Shown one piece after another: positions 6,410 through 13,922 of a stretch of DNA of 14,457 bases. The notes under the pieces were generated by a model, which had not been told where the DNA came from, made no database searches, and saw only the letters and a list, made by a program, of their open reading frames with translations. The stretch lies in NCBI GenBank assembly GCA_947460445.1, contig CANHHS010000025.1, forward strand, positions 1 through 14,457, given 5' to 3'. This DNA comes from Opitutia bacterium. Its GTDB lineage: Bacteria > Verrucomicrobiota > Verrucomicrobiia > Opitutales > UBA953. A program made the translations under genes and the position numbers. How positions within the stretch are numbered: position 1 is the stretch's first letter; every line of letters starts with the position of its first letter.

Positions 6410-6802
6410 ATGAAATCCAAAGGTGGCTTGCAGCGCATCACTCGCGCCATGGGCTACACCGTCGAAGGTCTTAAGGCGGCCTACACTCACGAACATGCTT
6501 TCAGGCAAGAAGTCTTCGCCATCGCTCCTTTTGCAATCGCCGCTTGGGTGCTTCCTGATTTCTCGGCATGGATTCGGGCGCTCCTCTTTGGCTCTTTATT
6601 GCTCATCCTCATCGTCGAGCTTTTGAATTCGTCGATTGAGGCAAATACGGACCACATCTCGCTGGATCGCCATCCTTTGGCTAAGCGTGCAAAGGACATG
6701 GGTTCAGCAGCTGTCTTTCTTGCAATTGTGAATGCCGTCTGTGTTTGGGGCTGCGTCTTGTGGACGCTCTATGGTGATGTGATTTGGCGCTGGTTTGTCT
6801 GA
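6410..6802 (+). CDS. dgkA: Diacylglycerol kinase, small integral-membrane type
   Basis: DgkA phosphorylates diacylglycerol to phosphatidic acid with ATP in the inner membrane, recycling lipid. Some homologues act on undecaprenol instead. The 130-residue product has the family layout: an amphipathic N-terminus (RITRAMGYTVEGLKAAYTHE, AFRQE), a first membrane segment at about 37-50, a second at about 57-73 leading into the catalytic stretch VELLNSSIEANTDHIS with Glu70 and Glu77, then RAKDMGSAAV at 93-102 and a third membrane segment at about 101-122. The ATG at 6410 has a GGAG five bases upstream and gives the usual family length. A GTG at 6386 would add eight residues without a ribosome-binding site. 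The undecaprenol form of Gram-positives cannot be excluded, but similarity to the E. coli protein is strong. Confidence 0.94.
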   Translation: MKSKGGLQRITRAMGYTVEGLKAAYTHEHAFRQEVFAIAPFAIAAWVLPDFSAWIRALLFGSLLLILIVELLNSSIEANTDHISLDRHPLAKRAKDMGSAAVFLAIVNAVCVWGCVLWTLYGDVIWRWFV

Positions 6803-6861
6803 TTCCTTTTGCAGCACCTTTTCTCCTTTCGCCCACCTCACTTTAACCCTTAAGTCTATTT

Positions 6862-8067
6862 ATGTCACAGGTCGTCCTTAAGCCCCGCGTCCGTGGTTTT
6901 ATTTGTCTAACCGCACATCCTGAAGGTTGTGCAGCGCACATACGCGAACAGATCGCCCATGTGAAATCCCGGAAGCCCCTTCAAGGTGGCCCCAAGTCCG
7001 TCTTGGTGATTGGTGCATCAACGGGCTATGGACTCTCCTCGCGTATTGCAGCCGCTTTTGGTTCAGGCGCGGCCACCCTTGGTATCTTTTTTGAACGTCC
7101 CGCGGAAGGCGACAAGCCAGCAAGTCCTGGCTGGTACAACACCGTCGCTTTTCACGAAGAAGCGCGCAAAGCCAAGCTCAAGGCGGTCTCCATTAATGGC
7201 GACGCGTTCTCGCCCGAACTGAAGACTCAAGTCATCGAGGCGATTAAGTCTAAGATGCCGAACGGAAAAGTTGACCTAATTGTCTATTCGCTCGCTTCTC
7301 CTCGTCGCACGGACCCAAAAACCGGCGAGACGCACAAGTCTGTACTCAAGCCAGTTGGGCAATCTTTCCATGCTAAGAATTTGGATACCGACCGCAAGGT
7401 GGTGAACGATGTCACGCTTGAGGCAGCAACTCCTGAGGACGTTCATAACACCGTTAAGGTTATGGGTGGTGAAGACTGGGAACTCTGGATGGAAGCGCTT
7501 GATTCTGCGGGTGTGCTTTCTGAAGGCGCGCAAACCGTCGCTTATTCATACATCGGGCCACAAGTCACTTGGCCCATCTATAAAGACGGTACGATTGGTA
7601 AGGCGAAAGAGAACCTCGAGCAGGCAGGTCAGCGCATTGATGCGATCCTGAAGATGCATCGCGGTCGTGCCTTTGTTTCCGTCAACAAGGCAGTCGTTAC
7701 GCAGGCTTCATCCGCGATTCCTGTGGTCCCTCTTTACGTCTCGTTGTTGTTTAAGGTGATGAAGCCTGCGGGCACGCATGAAGGCTGCATTGAGCAGATC
7801 CAGCGACTTTTCGAAAAGCAGATGTATAACGGTAATGCGCTCGAGTTCGATGATGCCGGTCGTGTGCGCCTCGATGACCTCGAGATGAAGCCTGAAATTC
7901 AAAAAGCAGTCTTCGATGTCTGGCCGAAGGTTACCACCGAGACGCTCGATACGTATGGCGACTTTGCGGGTTACCAGTCGGACTTCCTTAAGAACTTTGG
8001 CTTTGGCCTTGCGGGCGTTGATTACGAGCAGGCCACCGAAGTCGAACGTCCTATCGTCGACGCCTAA
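6862..8067 (+). CDS. fabV: Trans-2-enoyl-ACP/CoA reductase FabV
   Basis: FabV performs the last reduction of each fatty-acid elongation cycle, reducing the trans-2-enoyl thioester with NADH. It is the monomeric alternative to FabI and is typically little inhibited by triclosan. The 401 residues match the family length. The nucleotide-binding motif GASTGYG is at 51-57, LIVYSLASPRR at 139-149, and the catalytic Tyr240 and Lys249 are in WPIYKDGTIGKAK with the family spacing of eight residues. The N-terminus (KPRVRGFICLTAHPEGC) is also typical. No Shine-Dalgarno sequence precedes the ATG; the upstream bases are pyrimidine-rich. parA starts six bases after the stop, so the two are probably cotranscribed. 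No other enoyl reductase is in the window. Confidence 0.96.
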   Translation: MSQVVLKPRVRGFICLTAHPEGCAAHIREQIAHVKSRKPLQGGPKSVLVIGASTGYGLSSRIAAAFGSGAATLGIFFERPAEGDKPASPGWYNTVAFHEEARKAKLKAVSINGDAFSPELKTQVIEAIKSKMPNGKVDLIVYSLASPRRTDPKTGETHKSVLKPVGQSFHAKNLDTDRKVVNDVTLEAATPEDVHNTVKVMGGEDWELWMEALDSAGVLSEGAQTVAYSYIGPQVTWPIYKDGTIGKAKENLEQAGQRIDAILKMHRGRAFVSVNKAVVTQASSAIPVVPLYVSLLFKVMKPAGTHEGCIEQIQRLFEKQMYNGNALEFDDAGRVRLDDLEMKPEIQKAVFDVWPKVTTETLDTYGDFAGYQSDFLKNFGFGLAGVDYEQATEVERPIVDA

Positions 8068-8072
8068 TTCAC

Positions 8073-8846
8073 GTGACCAAAGTTTTCTCCATAGCCAACC
8101 AAAAGGGTGGCGTCGGCAAGACCACTACCACGGTTAATCTTGGTGCTGGGCTGGCCCGTCTCGGAGTCTCGACCTTGATTATTGATTTAGATGCGCAAGC
8201 GAATGCCACGAGTGCTCTCGGTATTGAGAAGCGTACAGGCGGATCCCTTTACCGTGTGTTGCATGGCGAAGGCTCGGCGATTGACCAAATCGTCAACACG
8301 ACCACCAAGAACCTTGATATCATTCCTTCCGAAATAGACCTCGCGGCAATTGAGTCTGAGCTCGCCCAGGCCGAAGGTTTTCTTGGCAAACTTCGTACCG
8401 CGCTAAAGCCTGTTATCGATTCTGGAAAATACCAAGCGATCATCATTGATTGCCCTCCTGCACTCGGCGTCCTTTCGATGAGCGCCTTGGCAGCCTCCGA
8501 TCACTTGCTCGTGGCCTTGCAGACCGAGTATTTAGCCATGGAAGGACTCGGGCAGATTCTAGGCGTAGTTGATCAGCTGAAGACGGCTCAAGCAACGTCA
8601 TCACTCGATATTGGTGGCATTATTATGACGATGTATGACGTGCGGACGAATCTCTCACGGCAGGTTGTCGACGAAGTGAAGAAGCATTTCCCAGCACTCG
8701 TGCTCGCGAGTTATATCCCGAGGTCCATCCGTCTCTCGGAAGCGCCGAGTCACGGAAAGACCATTTTTGACTACGACATTCATTCGCCAGGTGCAGCGGC
8801 TTACGAAGCCTTGGCCAAAGAAGTTAAGAAGCGCTTCTCTTTATAA
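8073..8846 (+). CDS. parA: ParA/Soj-family chromosome partitioning ATPase
   Basis: ParA-type ATPases bind DNA as ATP dimers and position chromosomes or other cargo with a partner such as ParB. The 257-residue protein has the deviant Walker A motif KGGVGKTT at 11-18 with its signature Lys11, the DLDAQANAT motif at 38-46, Walker B IIIDCPP at 123-129, and the C-terminal PRSIRLSEAPSHGKTI typical of Soj proteins. There is no N-terminal helix-turn-helix extension, so it is the short chromosomal form. The start is GTG, five bases after the fabV stop. No parB follows: the next gene converges from the other strand. The partner must be elsewhere, or this copy serves another cargo. Confidence 0.93.
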   Translation: MTKVFSIANQKGGVGKTTTTVNLGAGLARLGVSTLIIDLDAQANATSALGIEKRTGGSLYRVLHGEGSAIDQIVNTTTKNLDIIPSEIDLAAIESELAQAEGFLGKLRTALKPVIDSGKYQAIIIDCPPALGVLSMSALAASDHLLVALQTEYLAMEGLGQILGVVDQLKTAQATSSLDIGGIIMTMYDVRTNLSRQVVDEVKKHFPALVLASYIPRSIRLSEAPSHGKTIFDYDIHSPGAAAYEALAKEVKKRFSL

Positions 8847-8872
8847 GCGAAGCGTCCGGCGGGCTGCCGAGT

Positions 8873-9499
8873 TTACCGAACGTACGGCTTCAACGCTTCG
8901 TTGAGCTCTTTAACGCGTTCCGTTAAATTTTTGCGTAGTTTAGCTGCTTCCGTCACGGAGCCATTTTCTTTTGTTTCTACTTCGCGTTTATGTTTTTCCA
9001 CTTCAGCAAGTTTTGTGCGCAGGCGTTCAAGTTCTTTGCGTTCGGACACAAGCGATGAGGCAACCGTTTTTAACTGGGATGTTAAATTGTCAGGGCTACC
9101 AATATTACGCTCCAGGTACTCTTTAATCTCCTGCTGGATTTCCTCCTGCTTTTTCTCGAGCGACTTAATTTGCCGCTCTTTATCCATAACGCTATTACGT
9201 TCGCGATCAACGATGCGCTCGGTTGTTGTTGAGTCGCGACCGCTTCGTGTAGCTTGTGACTCAAGGTCGAGGAGGTTGGAGTATTCCTGGCGCATCCGAT
9301 CAACGCGCAAATTACTTAAGGTGTTACGCAGAGCGGCTACATCTGCGGCCGGTACGCTGTAGGTTTTGGCATCTACCGTCAGCTTTGCAGGACCATTATA
9401 GGAAGCCACCAACGTAACGGACGGTATTTCCAGTCGATCAATCGCTAGGGCTATGCCTGTGGAAAGTAGAATAAAGCCAAGGATACCTGTAATGCGCAT
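8873..9499 (-). CDS. Exported coiled-coil protein of unknown function
   Basis: I do not recognise this 208-residue protein. Residues 1-19 form a signal peptide or membrane anchor (MRITGILGFILLSTGIALA). A short segment at about 20-55 has a beta-rich look. From about 60 to the end it is strongly charged with heptad-like Glu/Lys/Leu spacing, for example KERQIKSLEKKQEEIQQEI and RKELERLRTKLAEVEKHK, so a long coiled coil is very likely. No Cys is present. It would sit in the periplasm, perhaps anchored at its N-terminus. It converges with parA and is divergent from the small GYF-like gene across an 18-bp palindrome located just upstream of its ATG. No Shine-Dalgarno sequence is visible. Confidence 0.75.
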   Translation of the reverse strand: MRITGILGFILLSTGIALAIDRLEIPSVTLVASYNGPAKLTVDAKTYSVPAADVAALRNTLSNLRVDRMRQEYSNLLDLESQATRSGRDSTTTERIVDRERNSVMDKERQIKSLEKKQEEIQQEIKEYLERNIGSPDNLTSQLKTVASSLVSERKELERLRTKLAEVEKHKREVETKENGSVTEAAKLRKNLTERVKELNEALKPYVR

Positions 9500-9509
9500 G
9501 GCAGTGTTC

Positions 9510-9527
9510 TAACCGCAGCTGCGGTTA
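9510..9527. promoter_or_regulatory. 18-bp perfect palindrome, candidate operator
   Basis: TAACCGCAG is followed directly by its reverse complement CTGCGGTTA, with no spacer. It lies 10 bases upstream of the ATG of the minus-strand coiled-coil gene and 41 bases before the first possible start of the divergent gene at 9569. There is no T-tract on either side, so a terminator is unlikely. A binding site for a dimeric regulator of one or both genes is the simplest reading. Confidence 0.5.
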
Positions 9528-9568
9528 AGCGAAAGAGGAAAGATTGGCCAAGGAGTCTTTGTAAGGCA

Positions 9569-9793
9569 ATGGCTTGGCTTTCTGAGGGCCAAAGCTATGA
9601 CTCGTGTGTAATGGAAAAGACCTATCAGGTTTTTAAGCTGTCGGGTGAAATCGTCGGACAGTATTGCGAAACAGATTTCATTGCGAAAATACGCACAGGG
9701 GAAATTGCACTCACCGATTTTTATTTAACAGAAGGCATGGCAAGCCCAGGACTGGTCGACGATTTTGTCCGTGAGAGAGGTCTGTTTGCCTAG
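9569..9793 (+). CDS. Small GYF-like domain protein
   Basis: The 74-residue product has the pattern of a GYF_2/DUF4339-type domain: an opening beta strand (TYQVFKLSGEIVGQY), a helix (ETDFIAKIRTGEI) and a strand followed by the diagnostic EGM (LTDFYLTEGMASPGLVDDF). These domains usually bind peptides, often beside membrane segments; here the domain stands alone. ATG 9569 is used because AAGG lies a few bases before it. ATG 9611 would remove 14 residues and leave the domain whole, so either is possible. It converges with the gene at 9811-10608, 17 bp apart. The family call rests on pattern recognition only. Confidence 0.6.
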   Translation: MAWLSEGQSYDSCVMEKTYQVFKLSGEIVGQYCETDFIAKIRTGEIALTDFYLTEGMASPGLVDDFVRERGLFA

Positions 9794-9810
9794 CACGTCA
9801 CCGGCCGTAT

Positions 9811-10608
9811 TTAACATACAGTCGATTGGTCGACCCAGCCAATGACATGCCGGCTCGTTCGATTATCCCATGTGTAGTGAATGTACAAAGTGGTGACGGC
9901 ACTTGATTGAACAATGAGCTGATAGGGTAAAGTAACTTTTCTTCCGCGATGGATAATCACTTTAGGGTTCGGGTGCTTTTGGAGGTATTGCTCAATGCGC
10001 TCTTTGCTATAGTAGCTATCGGGATTGGATTGATTGATACACCGACGAATCTCGGTCAGTTCGAGAATTTTGATGATAACATCGCTGTATTCATCTGAGT
10101 TGCACTCGAGTGCTGATTCTAAGGCTGAATGCGTAATCACAAAGCCTTCCTCGGTTTCTTCTCCGAGTAAGTTTTGTAGGCAGTAAGCGAACTTCTTCCA
10201 CCAAACTGTCTTTGGTGGCTTCGTGGCTGGCAATCGACGGCCGCTATCACGCGGGAGATTTTTAAACAGAGCAAGCACCAGGCGACGGTCGCCTTGTCGG
10301 TAATCGAGGCTTATGCGTACGCTGGCTTTGTCGTAAGATTCGACCGATACGAGGATATCGCCGTGAAGACCGAGTCCTTGGATGCGGCAAATGCCACTAT
10401 CCGACTCCGTTAACCAACAGTTAGTAAATTCGGGCAAGGTGTGGATTTGTTGATCGATCCACGTGAGCAGAGAAGTCTCCGTCATCTGAATCAGATACGT
10501 GCAATAGGACAGAATGTGAGACTGGGAGGAGGGCAGGTTGGGTTTCATGGTGTTGCGGTTGGGTTTGGAAAAATGACAGAGCAGGGTAAGCGATGTATGA
10601 AATCGCAT
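9811..10608 (-). CDS. Hypothetical protein, unrecognised family
   Basis: I recognise no domain in this 265-residue protein. It has no signal peptide or membrane segment. The middle is a mix of strands and helices (LHGDILVSVESYDKASVRIS, VVWWKK-like basic-aromatic segment near 137-140, a run of acidic helices around 150-185). The C-terminal third holds YSKERIEQYLQKH, HRGRKVTLPYQLIVQSS and an aromatic ending with HYTWDNRTSRHVIGW. The first Met at 10608 has AGGGAGG a few bases upstream on its strand. In-frame Met codons at 10548 and 10485 are alternatives; the first 41 residues look unconstrained, so the true N-terminus may be MTETSLLTWIDQQIH at 10485. It is isolated, converging with the GYF-like gene. 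Confidence 0.65.
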   Translation of the reverse strand: MRFHTSLTLLCHFSKPNRNTMKPNLPSSQSHILSYCTYLIQMTETSLLTWIDQQIHTLPEFTNCWLTESDSGICRIQGLGLHGDILVSVESYDKASVRISLDYRQGDRRLVLALFKNLPRDSGRRLPATKPPKTVWWKKFAYCLQNLLGEETEEGFVITHSALESALECNSDEYSDVIIKILELTEIRRCINQSNPDSYYSKERIEQYLQKHPNPKVIIHRGRKVTLPYQLIVQSSAVTTLYIHYTWDNRTSRHVIGWVDQSTVC

Positions 10609-10884
10609 AACCCTCCCTATAGGGGGGTGATTCTCTACGAATTTGAGCGAGGGCGTTTTAAGGCGCTAAAACGTCAACGAAGCCGGGTTGATTGACTTTT
10701 GCCTTTAGAAAAAGTGGGGAGCCTGACGGCCAACCTAAGCTCACCCACAAGATTCTTATAGATAGTATAAATATGAAAATCGCAAGAAAAATCCTGACGC
10801 TGACATTTTTTATCCGGGCGGATGGCGACATTTCAGAATGAAACAACGGCTTTTCTCTGGGGTTTTGTATTATAACGTACGTTT
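10609..10884. promoter_or_regulatory. AT-rich intergenic region with inverted repeats before the phosphoesterase-sulfatase pair
   Basis: This gene-free stretch separates two divergent genes. It holds CGTTTTA (10654-10660) and TAAAACG (10667-10673), a perfect 7-bp inverted repeat with a six-base centre. A weaker repeat of GTCAAC and GTTGAT lies just to its right. CCCTATAGGG (near 10616-10625) is palindromic and overlaps the leader of the minus-strand gene. Candidate -10 boxes on the plus strand are TATAAA at 10766 and TATTAT at 10869, but neither has a convincing -35. The TATTAT box would give an almost leaderless message for the ATG at 10885. The 10-bp palindrome AACGTACGTT (10874-10883) abuts that ATG. 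Confidence 0.4.
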
Positions 10885-12519
10885 ATGACTCACTTGCCTC
10901 CGCCGAAGGAAAGGCTGAACCCGTTTTACCGTGCTTCGGTGTGGGTGCCCTCATTGGTGCGTCGACAATTTCTGGGCCTCATGGCGCTTAGCTTTGGCTG
11001 GGTTGTTCTCCGTGGTGCTGATCCCGCAGTTGCCGAAGCCGGTAAGGGTAAAGGCAAGGGCGGCAAAGGGGGTAAGGCAGGGGGCGAAGATTCCTCACGC
11101 GCACGGGGGCCTGTATTCAGCGGTGACTATGTTTTGCCTGGGGCATTGGCAGAGTTCGACCGGTTATCCGTCGTTCTTGGTCGTGCGTCTGATAAATCCG
11201 TCACGGCGAGCTTGTTGGCGAAAGACGCAACCGAAGTTATTCTCGAAGTCGGCATAGCCAGCGGAAAGTACACGCGAAAAATCGGACCACTGAGTTTAGT
11301 CAAAGGAGAGCCAACCGAAGTACTCATCGATAAGCTTACGCCTAACACAGTCTATTTTTACCGCATACAATCGCGCAAGGGCTCCACGGGTGCTTTTATA
11401 GCGCGTGCCGAATGTCGATTCGCGACGCAACGTACGCCTGGAGCATCATTCACATTTACCGTGCAAGGGGATTCTCACCCCGAGCGCCCGCAGAGTAGTC
11501 ATCCTGAACTCTACGCCCGAACCTTGCAGGCAGCTGCGAGCGACCACCCTGATTTCCATATCTGCATCGGGGATGACTTTAGTGTCGATAAAGTGCGCAC
11601 GGTCTCCCCGGAGGCTCTAGCTCAGCCCTATATACTTCAGCGGCCATTTCTAGGACTCGTTGGACAGTTTGCGTCCGTGTTCTTGTTGAATGGCAACCAC
11701 GAGCAGGGATCTCTTTTTAATTATAATCAAACGGATGAACGACGCGACGTCGCCGTCGGGGTGCAACTTGCTCGCAATAAATACTTCCCAACTGTCGCAC
11801 CCGATGGGTTCTATACCGGCAATCCCTCTCCGCTCAAAGACATCGGCCTGCTCAAGGATTACTGCGCTTGGACGTGGGGAGACGCACTTTTTATCGTACT
11901 CGACAACTATTGGCACTCACCTGAACTCGTCGACAGTGGTTTCCATGCTGGCGGCGAGGGGAAAGACAAAGGTGCAGACAAGAAGAACCGTGATTGGTGG
12001 GGTATCACGATTGGTGACGCCCAGTATCAATGGCTAAAGAAGACGCTCGAAACGAGTAAGGCTAAATACAAATTTGTGTTTGCTCACCATGTACTCGGGT
12101 CGGGTCGAGGCGGCGTTGATGAGGCTAATCTTTATGAGTGGGGTGGTGAGGGTCATCGCGATGAAGGAACTTTTGCCCAAAAGCGTCCGGGCTGGGAGTT
12201 GCCGATTCACCAGCTTATGGTGAAGCACAAAGTCAGCATCTTCTTCCAGGGCCACGACCACCTATACTGCCAGCAGGAAAAGGACGGCGTCATATATCAA
12301 GAAGTACCAATGCCCTCGGATCATGGCTATGTGGCTTATAATGAAGAGCGTTACCAATCGGGGAAAAAACTTCCCAGTGCGGGCTATCTGCGCGTAACCG
12401 TTTCCCCTCAACAAACGAAGGTCGAGTATGTGCGCTCTTTCTTAGCAAAAGATGAGACGCCCCAAAATAAGCAGGGTGCGATTGCGCATGCTTATGAAGT
12501 AAAGCCCAAGTCGGCTTAA
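10885..12519 (+). CDS. Tat-exported metallophosphoesterase with N-terminal fibronectin-like domain
   Basis: The 544-residue protein is a calcineurin-type metallophosphoesterase, which hydrolyses phosphate esters with a two-metal centre. A twin-arginine signal (VRRQFLGLMAL, residues 25-35) is followed by a hydrophobic core and a cleavage-like AVAEA at 48-52, so export of the folded protein is likely. A Gly/Lys-rich linker (53-67) leads to a beta domain at about 80-182, similar to the N-terminal domain of purple acid phosphatases (LTPNTVYFYRIQS). The catalytic domain shows GDSH (Asp196, His198), IGDD (228-231), GNHE (270-273), AHH (399-401) and GHDH (455-458), the full metal-ligand order. The substrate is unknown; a phosphodiesterase or monoesterase is equally possible. 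The third sulfatase starts eight bases after its stop, so cotranscription is very likely. Confidence 0.9.
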   Translation: MTHLPPPKERLNPFYRASVWVPSLVRRQFLGLMALSFGWVVLRGADPAVAEAGKGKGKGGKGGKAGGEDSSRARGPVFSGDYVLPGALAEFDRLSVVLGRASDKSVTASLLAKDATEVILEVGIASGKYTRKIGPLSLVKGEPTEVLIDKLTPNTVYFYRIQSRKGSTGAFIARAECRFATQRTPGASFTFTVQGDSHPERPQSSHPELYARTLQAAASDHPDFHICIGDDFSVDKVRTVSPEALAQPYILQRPFLGLVGQFASVFLLNGNHEQGSLFNYNQTDERRDVAVGVQLARNKYFPTVAPDGFYTGNPSPLKDIGLLKDYCAWTWGDALFIVLDNYWHSPELVDSGFHAGGEGKDKGADKKNRDWWGITIGDAQYQWLKKTLETSKAKYKFVFAHHVLGSGRGGVDEANLYEWGGEGHRDEGTFAQKRPGWELPIHQLMVKHKVSIFFQGHDHLYCQQEKDGVIYQEVPMPSDHGYVAYNEERYQSGKKLPSAGYLRVTVSPQQTKVEYVRSFLAKDETPQNKQGAIAHAYEVKPKSA

Positions 12520-12527
12520 ATAGGGTC

Positions 12528-13922
12528 ATGCGGCGAACCTTTACACATTACTTCTGCGCGTTTGTTCTTTGGACTCTTGTAGCGGGCGCTGCAGAGACGA
12601 AACCAAACGTGATACTTATTTTAATCGATGATATGGGTTGGCGGGATTTGGGTTATGTCGGGAATCGTTACATTGATACGCCCAATATTGACCGCTTGGC
12701 CAAGCAGGGTGCTGAGTTTCGGCAATGCTATGCTTCTGCCCCTAATTGTGCCCCGAGTCGGGCTTGCTTGCTCACGGGACAATATACCCCTCGTCACGGC
12801 GTGTTTACGGTAGTCGATGATCGTTACACCCCTGGGCAGCCTTACATGAAAGTTATGGCAGTGAAGAGTCATGACGAGTTGCCAGCGCAAACAAAGACGT
12901 TGGCTGACTGCTTGCGCGGTAAAGGTTACGCCACCGCCCTGATTGGAATGTGGAATTTAGGGCGAGGAAAGAACGGGAGCACAGGCAGCCCAACCGGTCG
13001 TGGGTTTGATATTTATCAAAGACCCGACGATATCGGTTTTGAAAAAGATGCCTATCAGGACGCCAAGGGAAGGTACTTAAGTGATGTATTAACCGACGAG
13101 GCCGTTGGTTTTATTGAGAAAAATAAAGATAAACCTTTTTTCCTCTATTTTGCTGACCACTCCGTGCATGAGCCTTTTCAGCCTAAGGCTAATTTAGTGG
13201 AGAAGTATAAAGCGAGAATCCCGAAGAGTGATGATCGCGGAATCACACCCGAGTATGCTGCGACCGTTGAGGCAGTGGATCAAAATGTCGGGCGCATCTT
13301 GCAGAGCTTAGATAAGCTTGGGCTCACCAAGGACACGCTCATCATCTTCACGAGCGACAATGGCGGACTGCCTTATGTCGTTGGATCCTTGAAGGGCAGT
13401 AAAGGCCTGCTCTACGAAGGCGGAATTCGTGTGCCTGGCTTCGCGGTCTGGCCTGGTACCATTCCTGCGGGTAAGGTTTATGATGAGCCGGTACTCGGAA
13501 TGGACTTCATGCCGACAATCCTTGAGGCGACAGGTACGCCATTGCCGAAAGATCAACCGATGGACGGCATCAGCTTGCTGAAACAGTTACGCACAGGGGC
13601 CTCCCTGAACCGTGGCGCCGTATTCTGGCACTTCCCGTGCTACATTGGAAAAGGCGAGCCCATGAGCTTAGTGCGCGCCGGTGACTATAAATTAATCCTT
13701 AAATATGCTGGGTCAGTTTATGAGTTATACAATTTGAAGAATGACCCGTTTGAATCAAAAGAACTTTCTAAAACGGAACCTGCTAAACTCGAAGAAATGA
13801 AAGAACTCCTCCATGCGTGGTTGCGAGAAACCCACGCGCCGCTCGCAGATCAGCCGAACCCAGCTTATGATCCAGCGAGTAAAGAGCAGAAGGGTGGAGG
13901 CCGCGGTGGTAAGAAGCGCTGA
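12528..13922 (+). CDS. Secreted sulfatase with altered active-site motif
   Basis: This 464-residue protein is a type I sulfatase by sequence. It has a signal peptide (1-22, ending VAGAA), Asp34-Asp35, the maturation motif CAPSR with Cys74 and Arg78, His214 in SVHEP, SDNGG with Asp277-Asn278, and Lys292 in GSKG. At 140-145, where sulfatases normally read GKWHLG, it reads GMWNLG: the Lys is Met141 and the His is Asn143. In characterised sulfatases those two residues contact the sulfate and the formylglycine. Both changes are single-base differences (AAG to ATG, CAT to AAT). The enzyme may have reduced or shifted activity. The C-terminus ends in a Gly/Lys/Arg-rich tail of about 12 residues. It is downstream of the metallophosphoesterase by eight bases. 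Confidence 0.93.
   Translation: MRRTFTHYFCAFVLWTLVAGAAETKPNVILILIDDMGWRDLGYVGNRYIDTPNIDRLAKQGAEFRQCYASAPNCAPSRACLLTGQYTPRHGVFTVVDDRYTPGQPYMKVMAVKSHDELPAQTKTLADCLRGKGYATALIGMWNLGRGKNGSTGSPTGRGFDIYQRPDDIGFEKDAYQDAKGRYLSDVLTDEAVGFIEKNKDKPFFLYFADHSVHEPFQPKANLVEKYKARIPKSDDRGITPEYAATVEAVDQNVGRILQSLDKLGLTKDTLIIFTSDNGGLPYVVGSLKGSKGLLYEGGIRVPGFAVWPGTIPAGKVYDEPVLGMDFMPTILEATGTPLPKDQPMDGISLLKQLRTGASLNRGAVFWHFPCYIGKGEPMSLVRAGDYKLILKYAGSVYELYNLKNDPFESKELSKTEPAKLEEMKELLHAWLRETHAPLADQPNPAYDPASKEQKGGGRGGKKR

Noticed and set aside
8065..8080. parS-like site at the start of parA
   Set aside because: The core TTCACGTGA fits, but only 11 of 16 positions of the TGTTTCACGTGAAACA consensus match and the right half is poor. 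CACGTG alone is expected a few times by chance in this window.
8847..8872. Terminator between the convergent parA and coiled-coil genes
   Set aside because: Only a 4-bp stem (CGGC/GCCG) with no T-run is present.
8901..9362. Plus-strand ORF of 153 codons opposite the coiled-coil gene
   Set aside because: It is the complement of the coiled-coil gene, and its Ser/Arg-rich composition is what antisense of Glu/Lys/Leu codons gives.
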